DNA from: Silurus meridionalis
Taxonomy: Eukaryota > Chordata > Actinopteri > Siluriformes > Siluridae
DNA length: 64,000 bases
Assembly: GCF_014805685.1 (NCBI RefSeq)
Contig: NC_060886.1
Location: forward strand, 23,473,108-23,537,107
Direction of reading: 5' to 3'
The notes beneath the pieces were generated by a model, which was given only the letters and a program-made list of their open reading frames with translations, ran no database searches and was not told the DNA's origin. Shown here piece after piece: positions 37,501 through 50,400 of the stretch. The position numbers and the translations under genes were made by a program. Each line of letters starts with the position of its first letter. Position 1 is the stretch's first letter.

Positions 37501-38481
37501 TGCTGGACATGATGGGACCTCAGAACACAGCCAGCACATCAGCAATCCATTCAACTGGATAAATGTGCATGCCTGTGTCAGGTTACATAGGCACAGTTGG
37601 CATTTTAGGCAAGCTACACAGTCACAGAGTCACTAAGACAGGTATGTCAAGCATGGTTAAATTCTTACACCATGATTCTCCCAAACGATGGGCCAGTGAG
37701 ACAATGCTAACAACTAGCAACGAGCCTACTCAATAAATGCTCTCAGGGGCAAAGGAGGTTTTTCCACACTCATGTTGTGGAAAACAAACAAAAACTGGAC
37801 ATTCTATTTTTTTTAGGAAAGGTGTCCACTGTTTTCTCTTTCATGCGCATACATTCACATACATTCACACATGCAAAGACATACATATTCACACACACAT
37901 ACACTGAACTTGGTGAAGTTACACATTTCCAAGGTTTTCCCAATAAGTGCTCTGACAAAACCAAATAGCCATATAGAGAGAGCTGTACCAGCATATCCCT
38001 GTGACAAGATTATTATTATTTTTTCTTTTTTTTGGAAAACAAACAAAACAAAACATTTTTATAGTTCTTCCAATAATAAGAGTTTGAGCTCTCTCCTCTG
38101 ACACCTCAACTTCAAAGATGGAAAAGACCAAGATAGCGCTGGTAATAATTAACATACCATATGCTCTTTTTTTTTTGCTGTATTTTAACAAGTGTGGTGC
38201 TCAAACCCCAGCCTCTATAAAAATATATAATTGAATGTATATATTTTTAAAAATCTTTTGCTGGGACCCAGCGTTTAACACAGCAGAGGCCCTCCGATTA
38301 ACTGGGTACACCGAGTTAGAGATGAGCGCTCAGTCAAAAAAAGTCTATCATTATTTGTTTCAAATTTGCTTGTGTTTTTCTCTTCTTTTCGGATCAAAAT
38401 CATAGAGTGACTGGCGGTTGGACAGGTGGGAAGGAAAGAAGGAGGCGAGCCTCGGCTTAGGTGATCATGGCACATCCCTCC
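34593..38481 (-). other. igfbp5: Probable long igfbp5 3' UTR
   Basis: On the minus strand the sequence after the igfbp5 stop runs 3.9 kb without a recognisable transposon. AATAAA (seen as tttatt on the plus strand) occurs at 34593-34598, close to a drop into ordinary AT-rich DNA. Mammalian IGFBP5 mRNAs have very long 3' UTRs, so a similar length is expected here. The exact polyadenylation site is an inference; other tttatt words lie nearby (for example about 34794). Confidence 0.35.
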
Positions 38482-38616
38482 TCACTCGTTGTTGTTGCCA
38501 GACTCCAAGTCTTTGCACTGGATGTTCCCGCCACTGTAGTCGGTCCCTGGCATCTGCACCCCATATTTGTCCACACACCAGCAAATTCCCCGTTTCCGAC
38601 CACGTGAAGGCTTACA
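38482..38616 (-). CDS. igfbp5: IGF-binding protein 5, coding exon 4 (C-terminus)
   Basis: Read on the minus strand from acceptor cacttgtag: 44 codons then TGA at 38484-38482. It encodes CKPSRGRKRGICWCVDKYG, then MPGTDYSGGNIQC and ends SGNNNE. CWCV and the last cysteines complete the thyroglobulin type-1 domain. The basic run CKPSRGRKR with exon 3's KGFFKRKQ is the IGFBP-5 heparin- and matrix-binding and nuclear-import motif. Confidence 0.97.
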   Translation of the reverse strand, partial: CKPSRGRKRGICWCVDKYGVQMPGTDYSGGNIQCKDLESGNNNE

Positions 38617-38780
38617 CTACAAGTGGGTTAGATGAGAAGAGAAGTTAAAAGAGGTGTTAAATGACTGTCACTAAAAAATACCAAACATCCATTAATTTAA
38701 TTATACATTGTTTTTAATTATATACTATTCTATTCATCTGTATCTTGACATCGGTTTAAACATTAAAACTAAACCCACAC
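38617..38780 (-). other. igfbp5: igfbp5 intron 3 (164 bp)
   Basis: Phase-0 intron with a non-consensus donor gtgtgg after CAG and acceptor cacttgtag. Confidence 0.9.
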
Positions 38781-38900
38781 CTGTTTGCGTTTGAAGAAGC
38801 CCTTCCTGTCACAGTTGGGCAGATATAGAGAAAGAGCCACAATGCGAGAGGTGTCTTTCAGCCCCTTTACAATCCCGTCCAGCTTTCTTCTACATGGACC
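38781..38900 (-). CDS. igfbp5: IGF-binding protein 5, coding exon 3
   Basis: 40 codons, phase 0 on both sides. It encodes GPCRRKLDGIVKGLKD, then SLYLPNCDRKGFFKRKQ. The first two cysteines of the C-domain are present. GPCRR and LPNCDRKGF are close to the mammalian IGFBP-5 form. The acceptor (ctgaattataaag) has a poor pyrimidine tract. Confidence 0.97.
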
Positions 38901-38998
38901 CTTTATAATTCAGCACAGGAAACATGTAACAACAATCGGTTAGTCACAAGCAATCAGTGACATTCTTCCTGTTTTATTTCCCCTTAAGAAATACTTAC
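38901..38998 (-). other. igfbp5: igfbp5 intron 2 (98 bp)
   Basis: A very short phase-0 intron with donor gtaagt and a weak acceptor tract. It is near the lower size limit for vertebrate introns. Confidence 0.93.
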
Positions 38999-39219
38999 AA
39001 ATTCGGTTTCGTGCTTATCGATTGAGACTGATGAGAAGTCCGATGAACCCACGGACCTCAGCTTCTCTTGTTGCTTCTTCTTGTCCTTGCGCATGGCAGC
39101 CTGCTTCTTGCTGTTGATCATGTCTGTCTTAGGAGGGAAAATGGGCGTTTTGCCTTGGGGCAGCTGCTCCTCTGTCGTGTCAGTCTTTATTGTCTCGTCA
39201 TGCTCTTTGGACTCGCGGT
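38999..39219 (-). CDS. igfbp5: IGF-binding protein 5, coding exon 2 (linker)
   Basis: 221 bp after acceptor gttttctgtag. With the G from exon 1 the first codon is GAC. It encodes DRESKEHDETIKTDTTEE, then a basic stretch AAMRKDKKKQQEKLR and ends DKHETEF|gtaagt in phase 0. It is the cysteine-free linker, where IGFBP-5 is cleaved by metalloproteases such as PAPP-A2; no cleavage site can be assigned by eye. DRxSxEH at the start matches mammalian IGFBP-5. Confidence 0.96.
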
Positions 39220-42200
39220 CTACAGAAAACACCAAGATCAACAAAATATGAGATTCCCTTCTTAAAAAAAACACACAGTCTGATTGGTATTTAAAAATAA
39301 ACTTGAAACCAATTGCTTTCCCGCCAAATGTTTCCTTTGCATTTGTTTACAGAGGTGGAACGGGATCAGCAAGTGATGACAAGCCCTGCTCCCTCCCATA
39401 CAAATCCCTAAACTCTTACCCAAACCTTAACAAGGTTGCGCCTGATATGGAGTTTTACTCTTTCTGTTATTTCATTGTTGCATAAAACAACCAAAAGCCA
39501 AATCCCCAGTGTGGCCAAAAAGCATTAAATCTTCATTAAAGGCTGTTTTATGAGAATCACAAATCAAGGCAAGCATTTGGCAGTAATAATAATAAGATAG
39601 ACATGAACTAGAAAAAGGCCAAAAACAATAACGCCGTTTACATTCTTAACTGTACCATGTATTTTAGATTTGAATTTGCTTTTAGTTGATCAAATTTCAC
39701 CCATATCAGTAGCAGTTTTAGTTGAGGAGTAAAACTTCCAAGCCTTTGTAATATTTTAATGTTGTCAAATTTATTAAAGTCTTTATAGCAACAAGTGATG
39801 TGAACTATTCAGAAAACAAGCACATTACAAAGGAAGCTATAATTAATATAATGTGTACAGTAGCTAATGGTGTTGATTGGGGAAAAGCAGTTCACTAATG
39901 CTTCATGGAGGCACTAATTTTAACAAATACAGTTCTTAAGGTTCCAAAACCTAAACCAGACATAATTTCCCCAACAGGTTTTATAGTAGAGTAAGTATAT
40001 AAACAATCCCTGGACCCATCAGATTTAGGCATTGGTATAAACGTGTGCCTATATTTATCCAGGAAAAAATATAACAGGAGGTGCTTCAGGTCAAATGTTG
40101 GAATAGGAATTTGTCAAGTATTGTTAAGGACACAGCAGTGTGATAGCATACCACATCCAGCACCATTAGCCAGTTTTGGGAAGTGAAAAAGGTGGGGGTA
40201 AGTATGGTTTAGTTTCTCTTATATAATGTCTGGTTTACAGTGATACCCTGTATATTAGAGGGGTGTTCCAAGCAGACGGGTGTTGAAAGAGTTTGTCTGA
40301 CACTGAAGCCATGGATAGGGACATGGGGGAAGGGTGATTACTGGAACCAGGTTCCTGGCTTCTGAAGTTGCTATCAGAGCAGTGGTTGACTCTTTGAAAT
40401 TAATCTTGCAACTCATGACTTGGCAGACTAAATTCTGCACTGAAATGTTCCCTGTAGCCAGGCTTCATGACAGGCCAGCGGGCTTGCTGAATCGCATCCA
40501 TCACAGTCAACCTCATACTTAGAAGGTCTTTTATAGTTATAAAAATGACTGATGACTGATGTTTATGATACGTTGCCGCATTTGGCTTTGCGTGCCAGCA
40601 AGGAGCACATAACCAGGTATGTTTGGTTTAAAAGTCAACAATGGACACCGCTTGAACCTCATTTGCTACCAGTGTATGTTATTTCCATTTTGTTTTCTCT
40701 TCAGTGTGTGGACAAAGCAAACATTTTCCATGCTCCATGTACTCAGCTAGTTATAGTTATATAGTTTGTATAGCAATAAGATCTGAAAGTCAAAACAAGG
40801 TATTTATAACACACATTTGAAACAAAAGTATGACACTGATACTGAAATTGGAGTAAATCATGAAAACCTGCCTTAACTAAGCAGACTGTTTAAGACAGGT
40901 TACATAGTCTGTGTTTAACATTTGAGCCCTGGCCAAGACACTGGAGCAAGGCAATGCCAGACATGTCACATGCATCCTCTCTATTCAAATGAGCTTTGGA
41001 ATGAATAGCAAAGAGGTATTGGTGACTCTATGCTTAGCCTTGCAAAGTTTTCATTAAGGTGAGAGGACCTGAGCAAGAAAACAAGGTGCATCTGATAGGC
41101 CTCTGTTTAAATATTAACATGTGCATGAGGCAATTTTCTTGCTGTCTGATGACCAATAATGGAATAATCTGTCTATATTTTTCTTCTGTAGACTTACCTT
41201 ACAAACTTACTAATTGCTGTCTTGACTATCTTATAAAAGCACATTTTTATTTCAATTCCCCTCCTAACGTTTCCACTAAACAATTATCAACTCATAACAT
41301 TTTGTCATTGTATCCTATTAAGCAAGTCATTTATAAGTGTGTAATTTTTAAGCAGTGTGCGTTACTGCTAGTCCATCATTCTACATTCATTGCTTTGTTC
41401 AAGTCACTGGCCAGCCATGACATCCTAAGCCAGATTCCACTGCTCAATATTTAAAAGCTGGCCCAAATTCACAGCATGATTGTGCAACTGAAACAGAGCA
41501 GCAAGTAGATGAAGGCCAAAGAAGGCAAGAGAGAAGCTGCTCTCTACAGGCAAATGAAACACACAAAAAAAGACATTATAATTGGTAAAATAGATTTACA
41601 TGGATCTGTAGCAAATTTAGTAAATTAATTAATAAATAAAAGAAAACATTGAAATTGACCTATACACCTAACCAACCACACTACTTCTATTCATTGAAAG
41701 CATTCCTAAATCATGTGACCTGATAATGTACTTCTGACTACATATTATTTAAACCATGGAGCGTAAATGGCGCGTGTTCAACAGAGAGCATTTTTAGTTT
41801 CAGAATAATTGATAAGTGATATAATTTTCATTATCCAGTTGGTATTACTTTTTCTCCATTTTTATTTTCCCACTCTAAATCTGTCAAGATAGTCATGCTA
41901 TCAGCTTCTATAAACAGACAATTTTCCCAGGCAGCAACATAAGGAACAATATTTCATCAAATACTGGCAAAAGGTCTCACAAAAAAACACAAAGGACATT
42001 TGCATGTTGCAAAAGTTAATTGTAAGCTTTAGCTCATGCTGCATCTCCCTTATGCATTTCCATTTATTTGAAAACCAGTGCTATGTTCAAGAAACTAACC
42101 ACCTTTTGTTTCCCTTCCTTGGAGGAAGTGACACCAAAGTGAACATCATTTAACCCTGGACAGGATGTTTCATCAAGCTGACACCTGAACCAAATGTTGT

Positions 42201-45200
42201 TTCTCTTACATCTTTTGCTTTCTATGTGGAATTTATGTTTCTATTAATTATAATAAGTAATTAAGGGAAAGCAGGGCAAATTCTCAATTGATTCAAACAG
42301 CACCACGGGTTTCCGATACTTCACAAATTTCTGTTAAACTTTATTAGGAGAAAACATTCAAGCTTCCCAAATAGGATCTTCTTTTGCATGTCCTGAGTAT
42401 GAGAAGGTGAATGGCTGTTTGAGACTTCAAATATCGCAGTAAAGACCAATCTATTCAAAAACTGGGTGCTGCTTTTAGTGTGTCTTGTATGCACAAGGCT
42501 CCTGCCAGTGACAGTCTGTACTGAATAGTGCTGTACAAGTAATTTCTTTCTGTTGCTTCATGATTGCAGTTACATTATGGACAACCTCCAGGAATTACAT
42601 AAGGCACCCATAAATAAGTTGTACAAAACCAAAACTGCATCCAAATGTCAGCTTTCAGCATTTTATTTTACCTCAGGTGAAGGTCCATCAGTTAAGACTC
42701 CGTTGTCGGGGCACAACATGCGTGTTCACGTGCAACTAAAGCTTTTAAAATTTGAGCCATCTTTAATTATTGTTTGTGAACTCTAACTGAGAAGGCTGCT
42801 GAAATATAACACAAGGTCCTTCATGAAGATCAGAGGACAAGTAGCATGCTAACATTTAGTCATTTTTGATGGCAAGTGTAAAGCTTCTGATGTGCCAAAG
42901 CCCTGTGTTGCCTGCTGTGTTCACAATCGCTGACCACTATGAATTATGGGTTCCAGTAAAGAGCACTAGCAATATGTTAGGACATAAAACATATGCCAAA
43001 TATATAATTGCAGCGTATTACCTGTGTTTTTAAAACATTTGTTTTCATTTATGCTGACCATTTATACCATCAATGATATGAACTGGTGATTTCAAGGTAC
43101 TGTCCCAGACTGTCAGTATTACTATAGTGACCATGTTAAATAATATTCTTTCTACAGCTGAAGTTTTCACATTCAATATATTGAGCTGATATGTGGTTTG
43201 TTTTGGTTGCAACTATATATACAACAACCATTAAAATATAAAGAGCAAACATTGGTTTAGGCTAATTGTGGATAGTGATATATGCACTTAGTTGTGATTT
43301 TTATTTTTAACAGTCAATACAGATAATCCTTTTTTGTTTACATTTGTATTATGTAGTACCACAAATCTGAGGGCTGTTATGGGCACCCCCTCCCATAGGG
43401 AAGAACCGTGGTGCCTATGATTAGCTTTAATAAATAAGCTTAACTTGCCTGACCTAAGGGGCCAATAGAAATCTTGACAAAACACCTAATCAAGTGTACA
43501 TAGACTGTACACCAGCTTTTGTGTAGATACTTATTAACTATAGATTACAATTTCAGACCTGACACAGGTAACTAAAACTGCTTGGAGCTACAACCAGAGT
43601 GAATATGAGAAGGCCATTACACCATGTAAGACAGGATGCTCCAGTGTGCCCTATTACGAGGATATAGTTTACTATTTTTGTCTTGGAGATTCTGAGGTAA
43701 AATGAATAAAAATTGGGTAATTAAAAGTCAGAGGCTCCGATTCCAGGTGTGGTCAAGAATGCTTGACCACTACATTAATGAATGTCCTGTCCATCTGGTA
43801 TAAACGGGCTGAAACTGAACACTACAGTAGACAAGAAGCAACCATCTAAATCCATCCAGTGCTTTTATAGCTCTTTAGACAGTGGCTCCAAATGTGTTTT
43901 GCTGAATCACTGTGGCATAACCAAGCGCCCAGTGCAATCACACACTGGGGAAGAGCTGCTCCTGTTACAGCGCGGTTCCGCACACACTCACGTCAAGCTC
44001 GTGACAGTCAGGTTTTTGATGTTTCTGTGTGTGAACATGTGTGTGGGTGTGCATGTGTGTAACCTACAAAGCCATAACCATAGAGTACAAGCATATTTCT
44101 GTTTCCCATTTTGCAAGAAATTGTTAGCTGTCCTTCCCGTTTACAAACAATGCCTGAAGAACTGAGCAAATTCCATTCACATGCTGTCTCATGGATTTAT
44201 GTAGCCTCAGGGAGTAATGGGGTGGGGGTAGTTTAACAATAAAACCAACAAGTGGGAATAAACCCATATTAACACAAGCTCCATAAACTAACAACAGTAA
44301 TTCGTATATGCAAATATGCCTAGAATGAAGATTGGTGGAGGAAGTTTGGCGTCAAAAGGCACGTTGAAGCTTTCAGATTCATTGGGCACACATGCCAAAA
44401 CCATGGCAGTCTGCCTTCCCCTCAGATTTAATCTTTAAACAGTAATCCGACTCTCTGCACCACCCCCAGATGTAAACCTAAATTCAGACTAACCAAGATC
44501 TACTGCCTCATAAATCTTCCCCCCACAGTTTTCACTATCTTCAGTTCCAGGTAATTAAATAATGCACAAAATGCCATAGAATTAGCTGTAGTGCATAATA
44601 CTTAATCTCTTTGAGTAAACACGATTTTCCAAATATCAACAGAGCAACTAGGAGTCCCACTCTAGGAAAGAAACACACATTGCATTTGATCTTGCATGAG
44701 ATGGGTCCACAACATCTGCTGCACATTTTAGTGTTTTCTCATTCCCAACACACATGACTCACCACTTCATGTCATTATCAAGCCAATTGTGTGTTAATTT
44801 GGGTGTGTTAGAGCAGGAAAAACACTGACAGGTGCAGGACGGGGAGAGTGCAAGACCAGGATTGAGTACCGGGCTACTATATCAACACTGCTTCATGTAT
44901 GTTGACCATGTGGCAGAGTGCCAGGGCAGTGCATTCGTCAACTGTTTGGATAGGTTCATGGTATCTAGGTGAAGCTGAAGGAACACATTTGCATTCTATT
45001 AGCATACAGGAATGCAAGTCGGGATGAGTGGCAGTGCATTCAAATTTCTACTCCTAAAAACAATAACATCAAGTGATTTAATTCTGATTTATACCAAACT
45101 GCAAATGAATTATAGCCTATTTCCTAGATATTGCTGTAAATATTGTGAGCCTTGGTGGGACCATACTTAGCTTCCAGTGCACTTTCATGTACTGGTTGCA

Positions 45201-45450
45201 GTGGAGCTATTTGCAATCCTTCAAATCACATAACTTAGCCAATCGTGATGGATTATCATGCAAAAGACTTGTGCTGAAAGTCCACCATATTTGGCTTGGA
45301 ATGTTCTATGAAAGAAAGTGATGCTATAGGTTGATGTTCATGCGAACATTTTTTTTCCTCCCTTTTTGATGCAAGTGATCTTCGATGCCTCCAGCTCCTC
45401 ACATTAACCTTCATCATGAATTAAGAAGGCATCCGAGAGCCAGCACTTAC
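39220..45450 (-). other. igfbp5: igfbp5 intron 1 (6.2 kb)
   Basis: Phase-1 intron with donor gtaagtg and acceptor gttttctgtag. It has no long microsatellite and no clear transposon, which is unusual for this window; see findings. Open frames at 41059-41454 and 43782-44165 show no family features. Confidence 0.85.
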
Positions 45451-45787
45451 CCACAGGAGGATGCAACGCCTTGTAGCCCTTCTCGTTGGTGCACAGTCCT
45501 CTGCCGTGCAGGAGCGCGTGCAGTGGTTTCTCCTCGCCGTCGCGCGGCAGGCAGCGGAGCCCGTGCGCGCACGTGCTGGTGTAGACGCCGCAAGGCTGAT
45601 TCTCAGCGAGCGCGCAGGTGAGGCAGCAGCCGCAACCGGGCTCCTTGACCAGCTGACAGCCTTTGGGCTCCGGAGGGCACATGGACAGCGTCTTCTGGTC
45701 GCATGGCTCGCAAGGCACATACGAGCCCGAGCATCTGGACACAGCCGACAGTAAAGGGACCGTCAAGAGCAAGAAGTTGAGGAGCAT
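45451..45787 (-). CDS. igfbp5: IGF-binding protein 5, coding exon 1
   Basis: IGFBP-5 is a secreted IGF carrier, the most conserved member of its family, active in muscle and bone and bound to matrix. The minus-strand ATG at 45787 (context caaaATGc) opens a signal peptide ([18 protein letters not shown]) followed by [19 protein letters not shown]. The GCGCCLTC motif and 12 N-domain cysteines are all present, ending [17 protein letters not shown]. The exon stops at donor gtaagtg after 112 codons and one base; the open frame past it is intron. All four exons sum to 270 residues, the normal teleost length, with no frame problem. Confidence 0.97.
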
Positions 45788-45999
45788 TTTGCCCAGGAGT
45801 ATTACTTATTCGTCCAAAATAGGATCACAACCTCCGTACAATTAGGTTCTTAGGCAGCTCTCCGATGCACCTTGGGCTTCAGGTCATTGGATTTTTGAAT
45901 ACAATAGGAAACTTTGTTAGGAAAAAAATCCAAAGGTAAAAAAATAAATATATATATATGTATATGTTGCGCTTCAAAAGCATCCGCAGATCTCTCTGC

Positions 46000-46300
46000 A
46001 CAACGTTAAAACACACTACCTATACAGAACATTCCCAGTTTTGAATGATAGCACCAGTAAAGTCCAGCGCGTGCGCAAAGTCTGTCTCGAACCCGCAGCC
46101 TTTTTTTTTCCTTCTGCGGATGCGCGCTTGATCTCTTCCCTGCGTCTGCACAAGTTTTGGCGAGCACACTGAGCGAGTGCGGGCCGCCCTGCCTTTTTAA
46201 AATACGGCCGAAACCGAGCGGCGGTGGAGGGAGGCGCACTTGCCACATCTTGGCAACACGCCACCGTGTTCTATTCCCTCCCTTTCTCCCTCCCCAGCAA
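46000..46300 (-). promoter_or_regulatory. igfbp5: Probable igfbp5 promoter and 5' UTR
   Basis: A GC- and CpG-rich block. On the minus strand it contains a TATA-like tattttaaaaa at 46205-46194 within GC-rich DNA (ccg before, ggc after). A start about 25-30 bp further would be near 46165, giving a 5' UTR of about 380 bp. Mammalian IGFBP5 also has a TATA-type promoter. The site is inferred, not shown. Confidence 0.45.
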
Positions 46301-47365
46301 CAGAATCCTGTCTTTCACGCTGATGGCTTAAGTGATACCAAGTTTGCATGGTTTCGAAACGCAACGAGACCTGACGCCCTAAAAATATGACGAAGTCATG
46401 TTTTCCCCTTCTTTTTTTTTGGAGGGGGGATAAGAGCTCCACGTGTACGTGTCTTGGCTAATATCCACATGCAATGTTAAATAACTATTTCAAAAAGGCA
46501 TTTACTTTGAGGATAAAAGATATGTGATGTGGGTGTATGTAAAACAGTGCACATGACACATCAGGGAAAAAAAAGTTGTGTAGCTGCATATTCTATGAGC
46601 CCTGAATAAGAAAATTCCTTTAGTGGTAGACTGAAAGATTGTAAACACTTGAGTATAAAATATGGACTTGATCCCTTGGTTCCACATTTATCAACATTTC
46701 TATGAAATATGAAAAAAAATAGCCTGACTTCCCTCCCTTTGGTTTGTGCTCAAGCACTGGACGTTTAATTGTGTTGCAGCCTACAAACAAACAAACAAAC
46801 AAAAAACATCCAAACTCTGCATGTGCTCTTGCAGCTTCCTTGGTTTGGAAGCCTACCCTCTTTCCATGCTCATCTACCTTTCAGACTTCTCAGTGATGGG
46901 TATTGGATGTGGAGCTTAGGAGATCAAGCAGAGATGTCTTTCAGCAAGCCTGTATACCTGAGTCAAAACTTCTGCATTTAACATCTTTATTTCCCAAGTA
47001 GCTTGTGGTTTTCCCTATTCTCCCACTGGCTTTTGCCAGTCTATATTTAAAGGGAAATGCTTATTCACTGCATTAGAGATTTGGGTAGTTTGCTTGATGC
47101 CCAGTAGAAGGAGCTCTTAGCAATGATTCGAGCTGTTGGTGGTGGCTATAATTCTTGAAGCTTTCCATTGTACAAAAGTAAAACTGGGGCTCCAAATGTG
47201 TTCACTCAGTATTTTCTTATAAACAGAGCTCATCTATCAATTATTCAAAGTTATGGACAACCAAATGTTCCAAAACACGTCAAAAGCAAGTCCCGAATAT
47301 TCTTAGTACAATGTAAATCACATTCAAAACTAAAAAAGCAATAGAGAAATTGTACAGAAAATATG

Positions 47366-47471
47366 CATCATATCTGCTGTTCTGTGGGTTACACTACAGA
47401 ACAGCAGATATGATGTTATGTGGGTTACACTACAGAGCATCATATCTGCTGTTCTGTAGTGTAACCCACAT
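47366..47471. repeat. Nested inverted repeats (A-B-A'-B-A-B')
   Basis: Unit A, catcatatctgctgttctgt, occurs forward at 47366-47385, inverted at 47396-47415 and forward again at 47438-47457. Unit B, gggttacactacag, occurs forward at 47386-47399 and 47422-47435 and inverted at 47454-47467. The arms are perfect: 20 bp with a 10-bp loop, then 18 bp (47418-47435 against 47454-47471) with an 18-bp loop. Confidence 0.95.
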
Positions 47472-50400
47472 GCTACATTTTTCTGACTGTAAACTTTACT
47501 AAAACATTGCCGTGAGACCGTTATATAATGCTGACTATTGTATCGGTTATGTATTGTTTTTATGTTACACACTTTCTCTGGCTTTTTTCTTTCTCCTGGG
47601 CCATTTGTTAGCTACAATTTGAATTTGAGCACGGACTCTTTTTAGGTCATACAAGGTGTCAAATTGCCCTGGTCTGCTTCCCAGTTCTTTAACTTGGAAA
47701 GAAAATTAGCTCAGAGGATACAGGTTACAGAAGTCATTGGAAACATATTGGAAATGTAATCTACTTGCTAATGAGGAGGAAAACGGCCACAATTACCGGT
47801 CTGGATTCACAGCTAGACACAACAATTTGTGTATGTTTGTGTTGGTGCCTTTGATAATACTTATGTTCTATTATACACAAGTCAAATGTTTTTTTTTTTC
47901 TTCTAATTGTCTCATTTCAGTTTATTTTGCCTCGTCTATGTTTAAAATTTAATGACCAAAACTATATTATGCACTTTTCTATATTTTCTTTTGTGCATAC
48001 ATTTTTTTTTTACCTCTGACCCGAACCTATACCTTAGTATTCAGCGTAATTCCAGGCTTGAACTTCATCTCCGTAGTCTAAGAGGTCCCTACAAACACAG
48101 TTTAATAAGAAACAACTTTACACTATCTAACTTTACAAATAGTCTTGAGATAGGCGCCACCAATGTCAGTTATTTTGATTACTTGTGTCTCAGGAATATT
48201 TACTCTACTTGAAAATGTTATTTTCATGCTCTTCAACTTTTGTACACACTCACCCACATAGATGACTCCCTCCTGCCAGCTCACATACACAAGAACAGGC
48301 AAAGGAAGAGCCAAAAACACTAGATGTCAGCAAAAGAAGTGTCCATAGACTGTTAGTGATTATGTATAGCCTCTCTACGTTTAAACTTTTAAATCTCCCT
48401 GCTGTTTGCAACAGTATGCTTGTAGTAGTACAACAAAATTGAGCTATCCATTACGTATACAGGTAACATAGTTCTGATTTGATTTAGGATGTACAATATA
48501 ATCTGTCAACATGTGTTGTATCTTTGAGTCTCTTTGGTCAAATAAGGAAATCCTAGGAGACTAGAAGAGATTGTTAGTGATTGAATTTCATTACATTCCA
48601 TGTTAAAACCTGGAGTTGCAGAACTGATTTCAGTAATCCGGTTCAAGGCTAAAACATCTGGTTTTCAATTAGTTAAGGTTTAGTTCAGAGTCTAAAACAT
48701 AGTAAGACACAAAAAAAAAAGATGAGAATGGAGAGCGAGACATAAGTAATCCTAACCCTTTATTTTGGACACTGGTTAAGAGCAAGCAGTTGGCAATATT
48801 CCTAAATTATGTTGCCACTAGTGGTCTATGGCAGCCTGTTTGCAGAAAGTTCTGGGCACAGCTAGTGTGTTAAACCCCAAGAGTAGGAGGTGGTGCTGGG
48901 TTTCAGGGATCCCTGTTTGCCTAACTCATCCAAGCCCATCTCCTGGGATTAAACAGTCTGGCTGTTGAATGAAACTCTGCAGCTGCCAAGGACTTCACAA
49001 TCACACTGGTCATTCTTCTTTTTTAAATCCTCTCCTTCTTTTTCTTATCCCTAAGACTGCCACCTTTGTCCCTCTTTATCAACCTAGCTTGACCATCTAG
49101 GTAGAACTGCAGTGCACTTTAAACTTAATTTTCACATTTCCCAATTACTCCAAGCATTGCTAGATTGATGTCTATGCTGTGGCCAAATGAATGATCTCTG
49201 CTTGTTTAGAACTTGCCATCAACCATCACATCACATTAGCAAGCATATAATGAATCATCTTTGTATATTCTACCCAGACAAGACTTAAAATTACAGTGAC
49301 TACAAGTCCCACTATATTTCGGGGAGTGTTTGTATGAATTCTAACAGAATAACTGGAAATAAAATAAACATTCCAAATATAATTAAATAGTAATTTTAAT
49401 AATAAAAGGTTATCTCAAGCAGGTTGGTTTTCACTGGATACAAATATATACAATGCCTTATTTGATACTAATGTAATAAAAACACATTCAAAAATTTCTT
49501 TTGAACTATTTACTGTACATAGAGGCAAGCATTTTTTTATTGCAACATAAAATGTTTAATATCTACATATATGTTTACATATCAGAGCACAGCATTACTG
49601 CTCCCTGAATAGTATCTTCACTTTACAGATGTGGTGTTTGTCTGATTATTGTGTTTCACATTTCCCACTTTTTCCCTCAGCCGTGTCAGGCACCGAGTAC
49701 AGACCAATCGATGGATGCTCGACATGCCCCGCTGTCTTTCATGTTGCCTTTACTATTTATGTGCAACTGTTTTTTCTTCCAGCAATAAGTTGTTTTTGCT
49801 GGTGCTCCAACAAAAATATGTGTTATACACACTACAGTGGATGTATTGTTGGAGTCTATGTCAGAGTCACCCATTTACAAAGGTAGTTGTGCTTCAACCA
49901 CAACGACGAATCAGTTATAGCCACATTCTGTTTTTGCTCTCCATGACCTCGTTCAGCATAAAGCAGCGACTTATTTCGTACCGACCAACAACAACAGCGT
50001 TCTATTGTTCTGAGCCAAAATGAAAATGTTGACTGAGTTGAGAATTACATCCAAATTGTTAGTTGTGAAGTTTGCCTTTATGACCAGATATACGATTGCT
50101 AGTGTAGTGCTATGTTCCCTCTTTTTTTTATTTTGATTAGAGGGTGGGTAAAATTTTTAATTTTGTCAAGGACCTCATTGTGTCCACAATTCTGCAGAGA
50201 CACTGAAACATGCTCATAGAAAGACATGGAAGGGTTTTACAAAATGTATAATTATGTAGTACATTTTCCTCAGACAAGAAGTGAGTTTGTGAAAAGGCCT
50301 TCAAGGGTTAATGCAAACAACTTGACCAAATACTATCTGCCATTAACCTTGTATGAGTCTCATTTGTCTCTCTCATGAACCTTTGTCTTGGTGGTCAGAA

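Noticed and set aside
45385..45754. Plus-strand frames of 78-97 codons over igfbp5 exon 1
   Set aside because: Shadows of the GC-rich igfbp5 exon.
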